DNA of 64,000 bases from Panulirus ornatus (taxonomy: Eukaryota > Arthropoda > Malacostraca > Decapoda > Palinuridae): assembly GCF_036320965.1 (NCBI RefSeq), contig NC_092225.1, forward strand, positions 60,342,108-60,406,107. Reading direction: 5' to 3'. Positions 50,577 to 62,505 of the stretch are shown piece after piece. The notes beneath the pieces are model-generated. The model made no database searches, had not been told where the DNA came from, and worked only from the letters and a program-made list of their open reading frames with translations. A program made the position numbers and the translations under genes. Each line of letters begins with the position of its first letter. The first letter of the stretch is position 1.

Positions 50577-50645
<69 letters not shown>
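50577..50645. repeat. (GT)n microsatellite
   Basis: About 68 bp of pure GT. Confidence 0.98.
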
Positions 50646-50647
<2 letters not shown>

Positions 50648-50931
50648 AGCTTACTTACATTAACCTTTCGTCGGGTAATAATCATCTATGTGAGAGCCAT
50701 TATCTCTGGTCCAAAGGCAGATTTTTACAAATGGCGGGAACTATTGGGTTATGAACCAGTACTTATGCTAATGTGGCCAGGGCGGTGCGAGTAATGACCC
50801 ATGAAATTTACCGGTAAGGTGCTGTACGACCCCGTGTGTGGGTGTGTGTCTGCCGGCCAGCAACGCTACACAAATTAGGAGTGTTTTCTTCACTTCATAT
50901 AAAGTACTATATAATGTGCAGGCGATATACT
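50646..50931. other. unique sequence
   Basis: About 285 bp, nothing recognised. Confidence 0.45.
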
Positions 50932-51051
<120 letters not shown>

Positions 51052-51250
51052 TATAATTATCATTGTTATCGTTACCATTATCATTATATCGCAATCATCG
51101 ATATCAATATCATTATTATCATTATCATCGTTACACAACTCTAGAATCCACCATATAGGAGTTCCTGCAGCTCTAAAACTGCAACTGCACTATAATCAGT
51201 AGCAGGGACAGTATGGACTCCTTTCAGGCGAAAAGTCCTTTAACGAGACT

Positions 51251-51253
<3 letters not shown>

Positions 51254-51343
<90 letters not shown>

Positions 51344-51391
51344 CTATCTCTATCTATCTATATATCTATCTATCTATCTATCTATCTCTCT
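51254..51391. repeat. (CT)n then (ATCT)n
   Basis: About 72 bp CT, then about 65 bp of ATCT tetranucleotides, a CT to ATCT gradient typical of slippage plus point mutation. Confidence 0.97.
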
Positions 51392-53036
51392 GACACAGCC
51401 TCGTCAGAGATAAGACTCAACCTCGAGCAGGCGGAGAGCCCGGCAACAGAGCGAAGCAGAAAGTCCAGAAGAAGTGAGTTTTAGAAGGCAGAACACTTAT
51501 GCCACACCCTGTCCATTTCTATGGTGATATCCAGGGCCACAACCAAGGCTTTACCAAAGACCACAGAGAGAGGAGGACCAGAGGTGAGCCACACAGAAGA
51601 CCACTAGTGGTATTGTGTGTGCGGGGTAGAGGGTGTGGGTTACACAAAGGAGTGTCTGTCATGGTAGAATTGATATCATCATTCAAGATGAACCTTATAA
51701 TAATTATGGAATTTGATTTGCGTTCACATGGAAACAATCAGATGAGCATTCTTGGTAAAAATGTCACCTCCACGAGGCTTACCCCACTTCCCACCATGTA
51801 TACGTCATCATGATTAAAAGGAAGTAAAAAAAATACTGGGAATGTATATGTGTCTTGTACACTTATCTAAAACTGAATAAATGATGATGTTAATGTTCTA
51901 CAGAATATCTAACATTAGTGAACAGATATTCTGAAGATCCTTATTGGGTACTTAGAAACTGATGAAGATGATAGGATTAAACTTGTTTAAATCCTAATGG
52001 AGACAACATACATTTTCCACCAGCGTTGTCATAGTTGACGACTAACGACATCTTTTGGGAAACTGATCGACAAAGTGTTTCTTTTAACAGTGAATCGATG
52101 TGAAAATTTCCAGTAAATACTTATCATGTGTAAAGTGATATCCAGTGTGGCATGATGTCTCGAGAGAGGAATCGAGAGGATATCATCAAACAATTGTACA
52201 GATATGTGACCAACGCTCACATCGTCGCCTTGTTACGGCTAACGAGTCACAAGTACCTGAGTGGGATGGCTCTTTCCCTTGGGATGGTACTGTTACGACG
52301 CTGGGCTGATGTATCATCGGTATAACTAATATACTTATGATATGTACACTCGTCCACAGGAGTTCGCGAGCGTGTACCTAGTATGTTTACGTCAATTGAG
52401 CTAGTGACACTGTATGGGGCAAGAGAAAGGGTACGGCGAACATAGCAGAGCGCCGTGAAGTGTTTATATATGGCCACCAATAGAACAGTCAAACTGATCG
52501 TACGGATTACTCTGGCGGTAGTTTTGGTATAATTGGTAAAGATCAGTCGTGTAAAAAACACTCACGAATGTTAATGAATGTAATATTTCGTGGCCTTGCT
52601 AAGATCTGCTGTTGTCGTACAGCAGCTGTCAATCACCACGTAAAATAATCAGTTAGATGACACTTCATTAGCAAGTGTCTAGTGTGACAGTCCATGCAGG
52701 ATTCAGTATACCATATAGTTAGATATAAACAGAGCAACCGTGTCAAACGAGAACATATAACATTCATGGGCAAACATTCGTCCTCTCCCTCTATTACCCC
52801 TTCCCAAACCCCAAGTCTCCCGGACACTCACCTACCACTGCTTACCCTGATAATATTTGTGCTAACCAACATTTACACATGACAATATTCAACAGTTCAC
52901 ATCACTACGTTCCATATAGTGTTACCAGCTCAGTTGACATAAACATACTAGGTTGGTATGTGAGCGAGAATTCCTGTGGCCGAGTGTACATGCAGTGGTG
53001 GTAGGTCTGTTTCTAATATAGCTCGTTACTTTCGCA
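51392..53036. other. unique sequence, no gene recognised
   Basis: About 1.6 kb with only short frames and no repeat. Confidence 0.5.
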
Positions 53037-53093
53037 GTTCCTTATTGCAACTGGAGCAGTGGGCATCCACTGCTTGCACTCGCAGTAAGGAAC
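53037..53093. other. imperfect stem-loop, 57 bp
   Basis: Outer arms GTTCCTTATTGC and GCAGTAAGGAAC (11 of 12 paired), inner arms GCAGTGG and CCACTGC (7 of 7), loop GCAT, with a 7/8-base internal loop. Isolated, function unknown. Confidence 0.85.
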
Positions 53094-53249
53094 CAACTGG
53101 GTAGAGTTGATCTGTCACGTTGGTGTAATATTCACAAACAGCAGCTTCTCTTCCTAGAACACATACATTGTCTAAAATAGGAACGTATTTGTACTATAAC
53201 GTTTAAGAAAGGTCGGATGTATAGGTCTTAAAGGTATAGGGACTTACAT

Positions 53250-53350
53250 TTTTTCTTTCGTTATATTTGATCGCCGTTTCCCGCGTTAGCGAGGTAGCGC
53301 CAGGAACAGACGAAGAAAGGACACATCCTCCTCATCATCCATTCTCAAGC
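53250..53350 (-). repeat. RTE 3' UTR core, old short form (fragment)
   Basis: TTTGATCGCCGTTTCCCGCG, TTAGCGAGGTAGCGCCAGG, AACAGACGAAGAAAGGACAC, CCATTCTCAAGC. The hairpin is intact (CCCGCGTTAGCGAGG). The coding-proximal part is absent. Confidence 0.75.
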
Positions 53351-54934
53351 CCAAATGAAAGAGGGCTGTAGGCCTTATGACGTTCCTCGTAGGTAGTTGC
53401 CCGTAAAACCTAACAAAAAGCAAAGACGTTGCAGATCTTTCCTGTCAATAGTCACACGCTGTGCCTCACCATCGTCAACCATACCTAAAGTATGAGGGCA
53501 TACGCCGCGGTAGTGTGTTGCGGCGGTTTTAAAACCTTGTGGCCGACAGTGAGCGACCGTCCGTTGCCGACAAAGTACGTGTTGGTAAATACAAATCACA
53601 GTGACAGTGTAACAGCTGAAATCGTCTCTAAATAATCTCTTGGTTGGCAGAATACTCACCTAATACAACCAATACGTAAAATTCTGGTTGGCCTTGTTTC
53701 GGTCACGCAAGGAACACGATGTGTGATCCAGAACAATCATATGAGCAACTAAATGACGTAGAAAAAAGTATACGACTTATTCTTGTGATATTCAATTTTT
53801 GTGAGATGATTGTGACATTGATTAGAATTTTTTCTAAGCATAAATTGGTAATCTTGTGGAATGTAACTAAGCGACTGAAGACGGAATCGTCTAAAGGTCA
53901 AAATGCGAGGGATGATTACACTGCACACAACCATATCAGCAATCAAGGGCTGTTAACAGGCTAACTTGGTAATTTGAGGTCTTATGGAGGATATTAAGAC
54001 CCTGATTAACCAGGTAGGAAAATACTGCTACACTGACCAAATATAATCGGATTAACCAAGATAGCACGAACGTATACCTGTACATAGCATACCTGTGTAT
54101 GAGCAGGCAAACCCCTGGACTCACTATAGTCTTGTGGGTATCTAACACGTAATGCCAATAGCCTGAGCAGAGACACCTATGGCCGCTAAACACACCGAGT
54201 TTCCAGTCTTTGTCATCATGCGAGTCAAAACTGCACAGTGAAACCGTGGACGTGTGGATGTGAGTTCAGCTACTGGACCTTAACTGTACAGACCATAACG
54301 CTGGCCTGTGCAGTTCAGACCGAGCGGTTCTGGTCGGTACCTTGTGAATGTGAAAAACTAAGCGTATGTAGCGGCTCTTAGAGGTTAAATGACGTGATGT
54401 AGGGTATCGAGATGACCAACAGTGTGACCAAGTATGGCATATGTACCGAGTCGTGTCGGGGTAAGTGTGATGATTGGAGAGCATCAAGGTTGGATTATGG
54501 GTTCTGAAAGGGTGAATGGGATTGACTGGATCATCCCACTTATATGGGCTATCCCAGACGAACGAGCGCATTACTAATCTGTGGTAAGTGAATGTGTTCA
54601 TAATCAGATTAATAAGGAGGTGATAGACGAAGCATCTAAGAGTCAGTGAAAAACGTTCCTAATGCTTGAAAAAAATCTTACCATGTCAACCACGAAGGTG
54701 ATTTGCGTCTCCTCTTTGCACCACAGAAGCTCAAATCTTGACGCAGGGTTATACAATACAGAGCTCGCTAAGGTACCTGTCCGATTCCTCCAATTCTTTC
54801 TCATGAAAGGGAAGAAAAAGTTACCATGAAAACAATGTGTTGCTCATTTTATACTAAAGAAATGTATCGCTTGCAGTATAGATACCGAGACACAAGAGTC
54901 GGAACGCGTCAGTTGCACTGGAACACACTGATGA
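53351..54934. other. unique sequence, no gene recognised
   Basis: About 1.6 kb. Minus frames of 85-111 codons (54601-54266, 54193-53936) have no recognised domain, signal peptide or coding bias I can argue for. Confidence 0.5.
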
Positions 54935-55290
54935 ACCATGTTTACTTTCGACACACTGACGTAAACATGATTACTTTCGACACACTGACATAGACATGAT
55001 CACTCTCGACATGCTGGCGTAGCATAATCAATTGAGGCACTTGTAAAAAAAACAATACCTCTCGACACACTGACGTAACATTATAACCTTCAGCACACTT
55101 ATGTAACATGATTACCTTCTACATTAACATAACCTGATTACTTTCGACACGGACGTGCCATGATTGCTTTTGACACACTGGCCTAACCAGACTACCTGCG
55201 ACACGCCGACAGAACATAGCTATATCCCACAAACTGATGAAAAATAATTCCACACACTGACATGATCATCTCTGACACACTGATGATAGA
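54935..55290. repeat. degenerate minisatellite, about 28-30 bp
   Basis: About 11 units around TTTCGACACACTGACGTAAC plus ATGATTAC. Confidence 0.88.
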
Positions 55291-56287
55291 CCAGGTCTAA
55301 TGAAATTAACCTCAGTAGATAAAGAAAGGGAAATTACCTGGATGACTGGTACTCTCCCATGTCACACATCCTCTGCATATCATTACCCAAACGCAAATTC
55401 TGACAACACCGTATCTTTAATCGATTCAAACTCGTTCGTATAGCAAATTTAGATCAACGTTAAGCATGAGAATCATCGATGTATGGTTACCATGTAAGGA
55501 ACTAGTTTCCCCAAACTATGATACATCCTTTAAACACAAGAACTCCGCCCAATGTTTAGTGTCCACACACACAGCAGAATGCGTGCTTGTATGAATCAGG
55601 CCAGATTTAAACTGAATCATACTATATCACACTATTCGAGAACCATTTTCAACAGGTTTTCCTAATATATGAGGTTGTCTCTACTTGTTAGCCTTTAGGA
55701 AAACATTAAAGCCACGTCTGAGGCGCCAGTCAATCAATACGAGGTGAATAAAAACTATATAACATAACTCTTCGATGGGAGCGAAACTGTCCAGTTTCTC
55801 GAAACCCATATATCCATCACAGGCCAAGACTACTATCAGATATCAAGATCACTGACAACAGTTAGAATGACAGAGATTATATCCTCTGGAGCCCAGAGAA
55901 GAAAGGAGGAATCATAATACGCATGAGTAAGCCACAGATCCCCAATCTACGCCAAAAAAGAAATGCAATACCTTTTCGTACGATACCGTGAAACATAATC
56001 GAGATAAGGTATTCAATCCACTTCCCCTGCGCCGCTCTTGTTTCTGGATATGCTTTACTTATCTAGTGCACAACGGTTGTTGCAGATATCGGAGAAAAGT
56101 TCGTGTTTGTGACAGGAGGAGAGGTTCCACCGTGTCTATATGCTCCACTGTGGTAATGAACGCTAGATCTTACTAATCTAAACCTAATCATCTTTTTACA
56201 GATACTTAACTGTCGTTATGTGTGTATATGTATATTTTCTGGGTACATAATGATTGCTATTGTCTATCATTAGACTTCATATATATA
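55291..56287. other. unique sequence, nothing recognised
   Basis: About 1 kb, short frames only. Confidence 0.5.
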
Positions 56288-56531
56288 TATTGTCCCTGGG
56301 GATAGGGGAGAAAGAATACTTCCCACGTATTCCCTGCTTGTCGTAGAAGGCGACTAAAAGGGAAGGGAGCGGGGGGCTGGAAATCTTCCCCTCTCATTTT
56401 TTTTTCTTTTTTTTTCCCCAAAGGAAGGAACACAGAAGGGGGCCGGGTGAGGATATTCCCTCAGGCCCAGTCCTCTGTTCTTAACGCTACCTCGCTGAGG
56501 CGGGAAATGGCGAATAGTATGAAAGAAAGAA

Positions 56532-56536
<5 letters not shown>
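56288..56536 (+). mobile_element. SINE-C copy
   Basis: Short ATATATATAT, then head TGTCCCTGGGGATAGGGGAG, GGCGACTAAAAGGGAAGGG, T-rich stretch, GGCCCAGTCCTCTGTTC, hairpin with changed loop CCTCGCTGAGGCGGG, tail GTATGAAAGAAAGAAAG, (TA)n. The 59.1-kb copy has the same loop change. Confidence 0.85.

Positions 56537-56597
<61 letters not shown>
56535..56597. repeat. (TA)n tract
   Basis: About 61 bp after the SINE-C tail. Confidence 0.97.
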
Positions 56598-56600
<3 letters not shown>

Positions 56601-56689
56601 TGAAGCATTCTTCGAAAGATGAAGGGACAGGACAACCAAAGGACGTCATACAAATTTGATTTAGAAACAACAAAAATAGAATGATGCAA

Positions 56690-56810
56690 AATAAATGCTC
56701 TTACGGTAGACAGTGGTGGATGAATGGAATAGACTAAATGAGAAAATAATAGACGTGAACAGCATACAGATATGTGACAGAGGAGAAAGTGAAAGAAATG
56801 TGGCCTCAAG
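56690..56810 (+). pseudogene. LINE 3' coding remnant (CR1-like)
   Basis: One frame reads TVVDEWNRLNEKIIDVNSIQIC, matching the 'RvVd.WN.Lp..vv.a.svn.Fk' block that closes many CR1/Rex-type LINE proteins. It is short and isolated, with stops around it. Confidence 0.5.
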
Positions 56811-56861
56811 GTACAGCACATATGATTGGTGAAAGGTAGATTATTACACACGCAGGCACAC

Positions 56862-56882
56862 ACACAGACACAGACACACACA

Positions 56883-56922
<40 letters not shown>
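56862..56922. repeat. (CA)n microsatellite, interrupted
   Basis: CA with GACA interruptions, then about 38 bp pure. Confidence 0.97.
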
Positions 56923-56925
<3 letters not shown>

Positions 56926-58364
56926 AACCGTATACATCATTTCTTAAACAACATCTCTGGGTACATATAACCTCAGATCACATCCGTATACGTGCTCAAG
57001 AAAGTGGTCACTCTTTTGCTTTTGTTTTTTTTTTAAAAAGTTCACAGAACAGCGAAGGAAGAATTTGGGTTATGCGTGAACGTTGATAACGACACAAAGA
57101 CACAGTAAGACAAACCAAAGGGGAGGAGGGGAGAGAAATGAGGAAGTGGGGGGGGGGGGGGGGGCAGGAGGCAGGGGATTAGAATAAGACCAAGAGAGTG
57201 GCTGGCATGGCATCAGGAAGAGGGGTCAGGGTAGAGATGACTGAAACCAAAGCAAGGGACGAGGGACGGGCAGATGAACGAGACCTGGCAGTGAAGAGAA
57301 CAGGAGAGCGACTGTCACATAGACTGTAGGAGTATTTACAAGGGCTTCCCAGCAAGTATGGATGAAACGTGTCCTAACGCAGTGGTGGTCGACCAATGGT
57401 AACGTAATGGTGTGGACACAGACCAGGGCATGGTTCAGCGTGATGTGTTCATCAGCAGGGATTAAGCAGCGTTAAACCTGTGGACTTTTCCTCTGATAAC
57501 AGAGTCACTTTAGCTTTCTACGTTTGAGGTATATAATGAACTATTACAAAGATACAGGAAAGCTTAAAATGACGTTTATTTTCTTATCGAGAAACGTAAA
57601 CCAGATATGAAATATTTGGTTCTAGAGCACAATGGATAATGATCATTGTTTTATAACTCTCTCTCGAGACTACGACTTGATGTCTTGTTTATCTGTGGCA
57701 GGATGACAAGGGAGGGGAGTGGAGGAAGAAGACGTACGCTGAATGCAAAACAGATTAATAAATCTGGCATCTTAGAAAGCTTTAAGGATACAGTATACAA
57801 GACCCATTATTACTGGAGTGTGAGCTGAGGAGAAACTTAATGCTGGGCGCATGATACACAGGTGGAAAGTGAAGTCTGTCATCATGAGGAGCTGGGCTTT
57901 GTGTCCGAGGAAGATGATTATATCCTCCCGTCATTTTCCAGCAACCCGAGGATAAATCGCCAGGCTGCTCCTGGCTCTACGTCCAAGTTTACGAGGCTGC
58001 AGTGCTCTGTTAAACCGATCTTGGACAGTTATATGAAATGTGGTTCAGATCACCCACTGTCACTCACAGATACACAGTTCCATAGCCAAGGGTTGGTGGC
58101 ACCTCACGAGGCTTGGGGTGGTGGATGGCCGCTCTATGTACCCGTAGGGTAAGGTGGTGAACGATGGCAGTGCCAAAAAAAAAACTGGAGGAAACTTTTT
58201 GGAACTATTCATAATTATTGACCATCTGTTGAGCATTGAGTACGTTAAGTCGAGGGAATGCGTAAGGTCCTTGAGGAGGAATTACTTGATATGTGTATTG
58301 GCATGATTTAGCAAGTAGTTCTCTTGAGCGTAGGAATTTATGTAAAGGGAGAAATAGTAAAAAT

Positions 58365-58368
<4 letters not shown>
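56923..58368. other. unique sequence with a 16-bp G run at 57149-57164
   Basis: About 1.4 kb. The 96-codon plus frame 57862-58152 is open with a mixed, non-repeat composition, but I recognise no family and no splice or promoter context. I do not call it a gene. Confidence 0.5.

Positions 58369-58448
<80 letters not shown>
58369..58448. repeat. (TA)n tract
   Basis: About 80 bp. Confidence 0.98.
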
Positions 58449-58453
<5 letters not shown>

Positions 58454-59041
58454 AAGGACCACAATTTTGCGCATGATCAAGATATTCCTATGAGTCCACG
58501 GGGAAAATGAAACACGGTAAGTTCCCAAGTGCACTTTCGTGTAATAATCACATCATTAGGTGAGAGACAAGAGAGAAATAAAAGTCAGTTGATGTACATC
58601 GAAGAGACGAAGCTAGGACGCCATTTGGTAAACATGTGATTGTCCAAAACATACAACGAGCGTTCATAAACTTATGATTTTACAACTTTTATCAACAATA
58701 AAGTTATCTGATTTGTATAGACCATCACTAATATTAAACTATTAAATACACAAAGAATAATAATCTTAATATTAGTGATGATCTATACAAATTAGATAAC
58801 TTTTTGTTGATAAAATTTGTAAAATGATAAGTTTATGGAAGCTCGTATGTTTTGGACAAACACATGTTTACCAAATGGCGTCCTAGCTTCGTCTCTTCGA
58901 TGTATATCAACTGACTTATTTCTCTCTTGTATTTCCCCTGATGATGTGATTATTACACGAAAGTGCACTTGGGAACGTTTCGTGTTTCATTTTCCCCGTG
59001 GACTCAGGAATATCTTGATCACGCGCAAAATTGTGATCCTT

Positions 59042-59046
<5 letters not shown>
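58449..59046. mobile_element. foldback E element, complete 598-bp palindrome
   Basis: Left arm 58449-58737 and right arm 58766-59046 are inverted repeats at roughly 90% or better, with a 28-bp loop (58738-58765). Ends: TTGGAAAGGACCACAATTTT at left, reverse complement of TTGGAAAGGATCACAATTTT at right, both directly bordered by (TA)n. Arms then carry TTCCTATGAGTCCACGGGG, GTGCACTTTCGTGTAATAAT, AAGCTAGGACGCCATTTGG and an AT-rich inner part. No coding capacity. It looks like a foldback or MITE-type DNA element; the superfamily is unknown to me. Confidence 0.92.

Positions 59047-59127
<81 letters not shown>
59047..59127. repeat. (TA)n tract
   Basis: About 80 bp, between foldback E and SINE-C. Confidence 0.98.
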
Positions 59128-59366
59128 TATCCCTGGAGATAGGGGAGAAAGAATACTTCCCACGTACTCCCTGCGTGTCGTAGAAGGCGACTAACAGGGA
59201 AGGGAGCGGGAGACTGGAAATCTTCCCCTCTCATTCTTTTTTAATTTTGCAAAGGAAGGAACAGAGAAGGGGGCCGGGTGAGGATGTTTCCTCAGAGGCC
59301 CAGTCCTCTGTTCTTAACGCTACCTCGCTGAGGCGGGAAATGGCGAATAGTATGAAAGAAAAGAAA

Positions 59367-59367
<1 letters not shown>
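59128..59367 (+). mobile_element. SINE-C copy (left arm of second SINE palindrome)
   Basis: Head ATCCCTGGAGATAGGGGAGA, GGCGACTAACAGGGAAGGG, GGCCCAGTCCTCTGTTC, hairpin CCTCGCTGAGGCGGG, tail GTATGAAAGAAAAGAAA. The tail faces a (TA)n tract and an inverted partner at 59409. Confidence 0.85.

Positions 59368-59408
<41 letters not shown>
59367..59408. repeat. (TA)n tract at the centre of the second SINE-C palindrome
   Basis: About 42 bp. Confidence 0.97.
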
Positions 59409-59410
<2 letters not shown>

Positions 59411-59651
59411 TTTCTTTCTTTCAAACTATTCGCCATTTCCCGCATTAGCGAGGTAGCGTTAAGAACAGAGGACTGGGCCTTTGAGGGAATACCCTCACCT
59501 GGCCCAATTCTCTGTTCCTTCTTTTGGAAAAAAAAAAAAAAAAAAAAAAAAACGAGAGGGGAGGATTTCCAGCCCCCCGCTCCCTCCCCTTTTAGTCGCC
59601 TTCTACGACACGCAGGGAATACGTGGGAAGTATTCTTAATCCCCTATCCCC

Positions 59652-59656
<5 letters not shown>
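59409..59656 (-). mobile_element. SINE-C copy (right arm of second SINE palindrome)
   Basis: Tail TTCTTTCTTTCTTTCAAACT, hairpin CCCGCATTAGCGAGG, AACAGAGGACTGGGCC, 24-A run, GGATTTCCAGCCCCCCGC, head ending CCCCTATCCCCAGGG. It differs from its partner in the hairpin loop, so the pair is not a simple inverted duplication of one copy. Confidence 0.85.
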
Positions 59657-59709
<53 letters not shown>

Positions 59710-59713
59710 CTTT
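59656..59713. repeat. (TA)n tract plus poly(T)
   Basis: About 39 bp TA, then a T run interrupted by one C (antisense poly(A) tail of the next RTE). Confidence 0.97.
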
Positions 59714-59840
59714 TATACCTCGTCGCTGTCTCCCGCGTTTGCGAGGTAGCGCAAGGAAACAGACGAAAGAAATGGCCCAACCCCCCCATACACATGTACA
59801 TACACACGTCCACACACGCAAATATACATACCTACACAGC
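59714..59840 (-). repeat. RTE 3' UTR module A (antisense)
   Basis: ATACCTCGTCGCTGTCTCCC, hairpin CCGCGTTTGCGAGG, AACAGACGAAAGAAATGGCC, to CCTACACAGC. Short-type UTR, nearly identical to 29568-29705. Confidence 0.87.
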
Positions 59841-60111
59841 TTTCCATGGTTTACCCCGGACGCTTCACATGCCTTGATTCAATCCACTGACAGCACGTCA
59901 ACCCCTGTATACCACATCGCTCCAATTCACTCTATTCCTTGCCCTCCTTTCACCCTCCTGCATGTTCAAGCCCCGATCACACAAAATCCTTTTCACTCCA
60001 TCTTTCCACCTCCAATTTGGTCTCCCTCTTCTCCTCGTTCCCTCCACCTCCGACACATATATCCTCTTGGTCAATCTTTCCTCACTCATTCTCTCCATGT
60101 GCCCAAACCAT
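59841..60111 (-). pseudogene. RTE LINE 3' coding end, antisense (left arm of an inverted pair)
   Basis: Antisense from the ORF end to the GHMERM block (minus frame 60098-59898: MERMSEERLTKRIYVSE, RRRGRPNWRW). At about 60111 it stops inside the codons for FGHM (CCAAACCATATATG) and continues as plus-strand RTE from an upstream position. Confidence 0.9.
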
Positions 60112-60985
60112 ATATGTGCAGTCTGTTGTGGATGAGAGAACTTGGCAAGTGAGTCAGTTGTTGTTCGCTGATGATACAGTGCTGGTGGCTGATTCCTGTG
60201 AGAAACAGCAGAAGCTGGTGACTGAGTTTGGTAAAGTGTGTGAAAGAAGAAAGTTAAGAGTAAATGTGAATAAGAGCAAGGTCATTAGGTACAGTAGGGT
60301 TGAGGGACAAGTCAACTGGGAGGTAAGTTTGAATGGAGAAAAACTGGAGGATGTGAAGTGTTTTAGATATCTGGGAGTGGATTTGGCAGCGAATGGAACC
60401 ATGGAAGCGGAAGTGAATCATAGGGTGGGGGAGGGGGCGAAAGTTCTGGGAGCGTTGAAAAATGTGTGAAAGTCGAGAACGTTATCTTGGAAAGCAAAAA
60501 CGGGTATGTTTGAAGGAATAGTGGTTCCAACAATGTTATATGGTTGCAAGGCGTGGGCTATGGATATAATTATGTGGAGGAGGTTGGATGTGCTGGAAAT
60601 GAGATGTGTGAGGACAATGTATGGAGTGAGGTGGTTTGATCGAGTAAGTAATGAAAGAGTAAGAGAGATGTGTGGTAATAAAAAGAGTGTGGTAGAGAGA
60701 GCAGAAGAGGGTGTTTTGAAATGGTTTGGTCACATGGAGAGAATGAGTGAGGAAAGATTGACCAAGAGGATATATGTGTCAGAGGTGGAGGGAACGAGGA
60801 GAAGTGGGAGACCAAACTGGAGGTGGAAAGATGGAGTGAAAAAGATTATGAGTGTTCGGGGCCTGAACATGCAGGAGGGTGAAAGGCGTGCAAGGAATAG
60901 AGTGAATTGGAACGATGTGGTATACCGGGCTCGACGTGCTGTCAATGGATTGAACCAGGGCATGTGAAGCGTCTGAGGTAAACAA
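60112..60985 (+). pseudogene. RTE LINE fragment: RT palm to ORF end (right arm of an inverted pair)
   Basis: Plus strand. Starts at QSVVDERTWQVS and continues with LLFADDTVLVADS (FADD), KVCERRKLRVNVNK, CFRYLGVDLAANGTMEAEV and GALKNV; there TGA replaces TGG (Trp to stop at about 60469). The same frame resumes: MFEGIVVPTMLYGCKAW, MYGVRWFDRVSNERVREMC, FGHMERMSEERLT, RRSGRPNWRW, ending NGLNQGM with TGA at 60965. It keeps the CGA codon that is TGA in the 22.4- and 29.7-kb copies, so it shows the ancestral C-terminus about 9 residues longer. Long-type 3' UTR (modules B and A) follows. Confidence 0.9.
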
Positions 60986-61200
60986 TGGAAAGTTTTGTGG
61001 GCCTGGATGTGGAAAGGGAGCAGTGGTTTCGTGCATTATACATGACAGCTAGAGACTGAGTGTGAACGAATATGGACTTTGTTGTCCTTTCCCGGCGCTA
61101 CCTTGCGCACATGCGGGGAGGGGGGGTATCATTTCATGTGTGGCGGGGTGGCGACGAGAATGAATAAGGGCAGACTGCACGAATTATGTACATGTGTATA
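60986..61200 (+). repeat. RTE 3' UTR module B
   Basis: Sense orientation: TTTTGTGGGCCTGGATGTGG, GTGCATTATACATGACAG, core GGCGCTACCTTGCGCAC, ATCATTTCATGTGTGGCGGG, GAATGAATAAGGGCAG. Confidence 0.85.
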
Positions 61201-61380
61201 TATGTATATGTCTGTGTGTGTAAATATATGTATACGTTGAGATGTATAGGTATGTATATGTGCGTGTGTGGACGTATGCGTATATACATGTGTATGTGGG
61301 TGGGTTGGGCCATTCTTTCGTCTGTTTCCTTGCGCTACCCCGCTAACGCGGGAGACAGCGCCAAAGTATAATGAATAAAA
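61201..61380 (+). repeat. RTE 3' UTR module A (reference empty site)
   Basis: TA/TG spacer, TACGTTGAGATGTATAGG (uninterrupted, the empty site for the SINE insertion at 23.2 kb), then GTGTGTGGACG, TTCGTCTGTTTCCTTGCGC, hairpin CCCCGCTAACGCGGG, ACAGCGCCAAAGTATAATG and AATAAAATAAAT. Confidence 0.87.
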
Positions 61381-61390
61381 TAAATCAAAT

Positions 61391-61912
<522 letters not shown>

Positions 61913-62324
61913 TGTATATATTCTTATATCTTACATTTCTCAGAGATTCACAAGTGCCCACTGATATTTCCATTAAGCCCTTTCACATCTCCAACTATAA
62001 CCTTCGATCACGATTCCGCATCAAAGGATGTGTTTATTTCATCACCAACACGCCTCTTGCACGCCTCGAAGACCTTAAATCCCCAACTGTCATTCGGATT
62101 TAGATCTGTCTTTCCAACTCGAGTTCTATCGAGGTAATTCTGCCTCTACTCTCCTCACTCCACAGTCCGTGCACAACATTCACCCACTGTCATTCCATCA
62201 TGCCAAGAGGCCCCGACCTCCTTTTGATACAACGCGAGGTCTCCTGATTACGAGATTGTAATGTACGCCAAAAGGGAATGGTTGAAACCCTCCCAGACTA
62301 ATGGTTGGGTTGGGGAGTTCTGAA
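61913..62324. other. unique sequence, nothing firm
   Basis: About 410 bp. The right part may be a further 5' piece of the LINE at 62325, but I see no motif. Confidence 0.45.
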
Positions 62325-62505
62325 GCCCTCACGTTTTCCAGTCGTAATGATCTGGAGCAAATCATTAACCACTCTACCCATATCCCAGGTCGTCACGATC
62401 ACTCTTCCCTCACAGCTCTAGATCTGTTCTCTGCCTTTAATCCCTCACGCTATGACTACACACCGCTCGCCTTCGATAAGGTTCACCCGACTGTACTCTT
62501 GTAAA
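62325..62505 (+). pseudogene. LINE endonuclease fragment (second family)
   Basis: The plus frame reads FSSRNDLEQIINHSTHIPGRHDHS..ALDLFSAFNPSRYDYTPL, matching the 'DL.QlV..pTriP....ntLDLflt.nP..y...v..PLG.SDH' region of Jockey/CR1-like endonucleases. The final SDH is lost. Same family as 660-1475 by nucleotide match. Confidence 0.7.

Noticed and set aside
57862..58152. 96-codon plus frame with mixed composition, possible small gene or exon
   Set aside because: No recognisable family, no supported splice sites or promoter, and chance frames of this size are common here. Left as unassigned.
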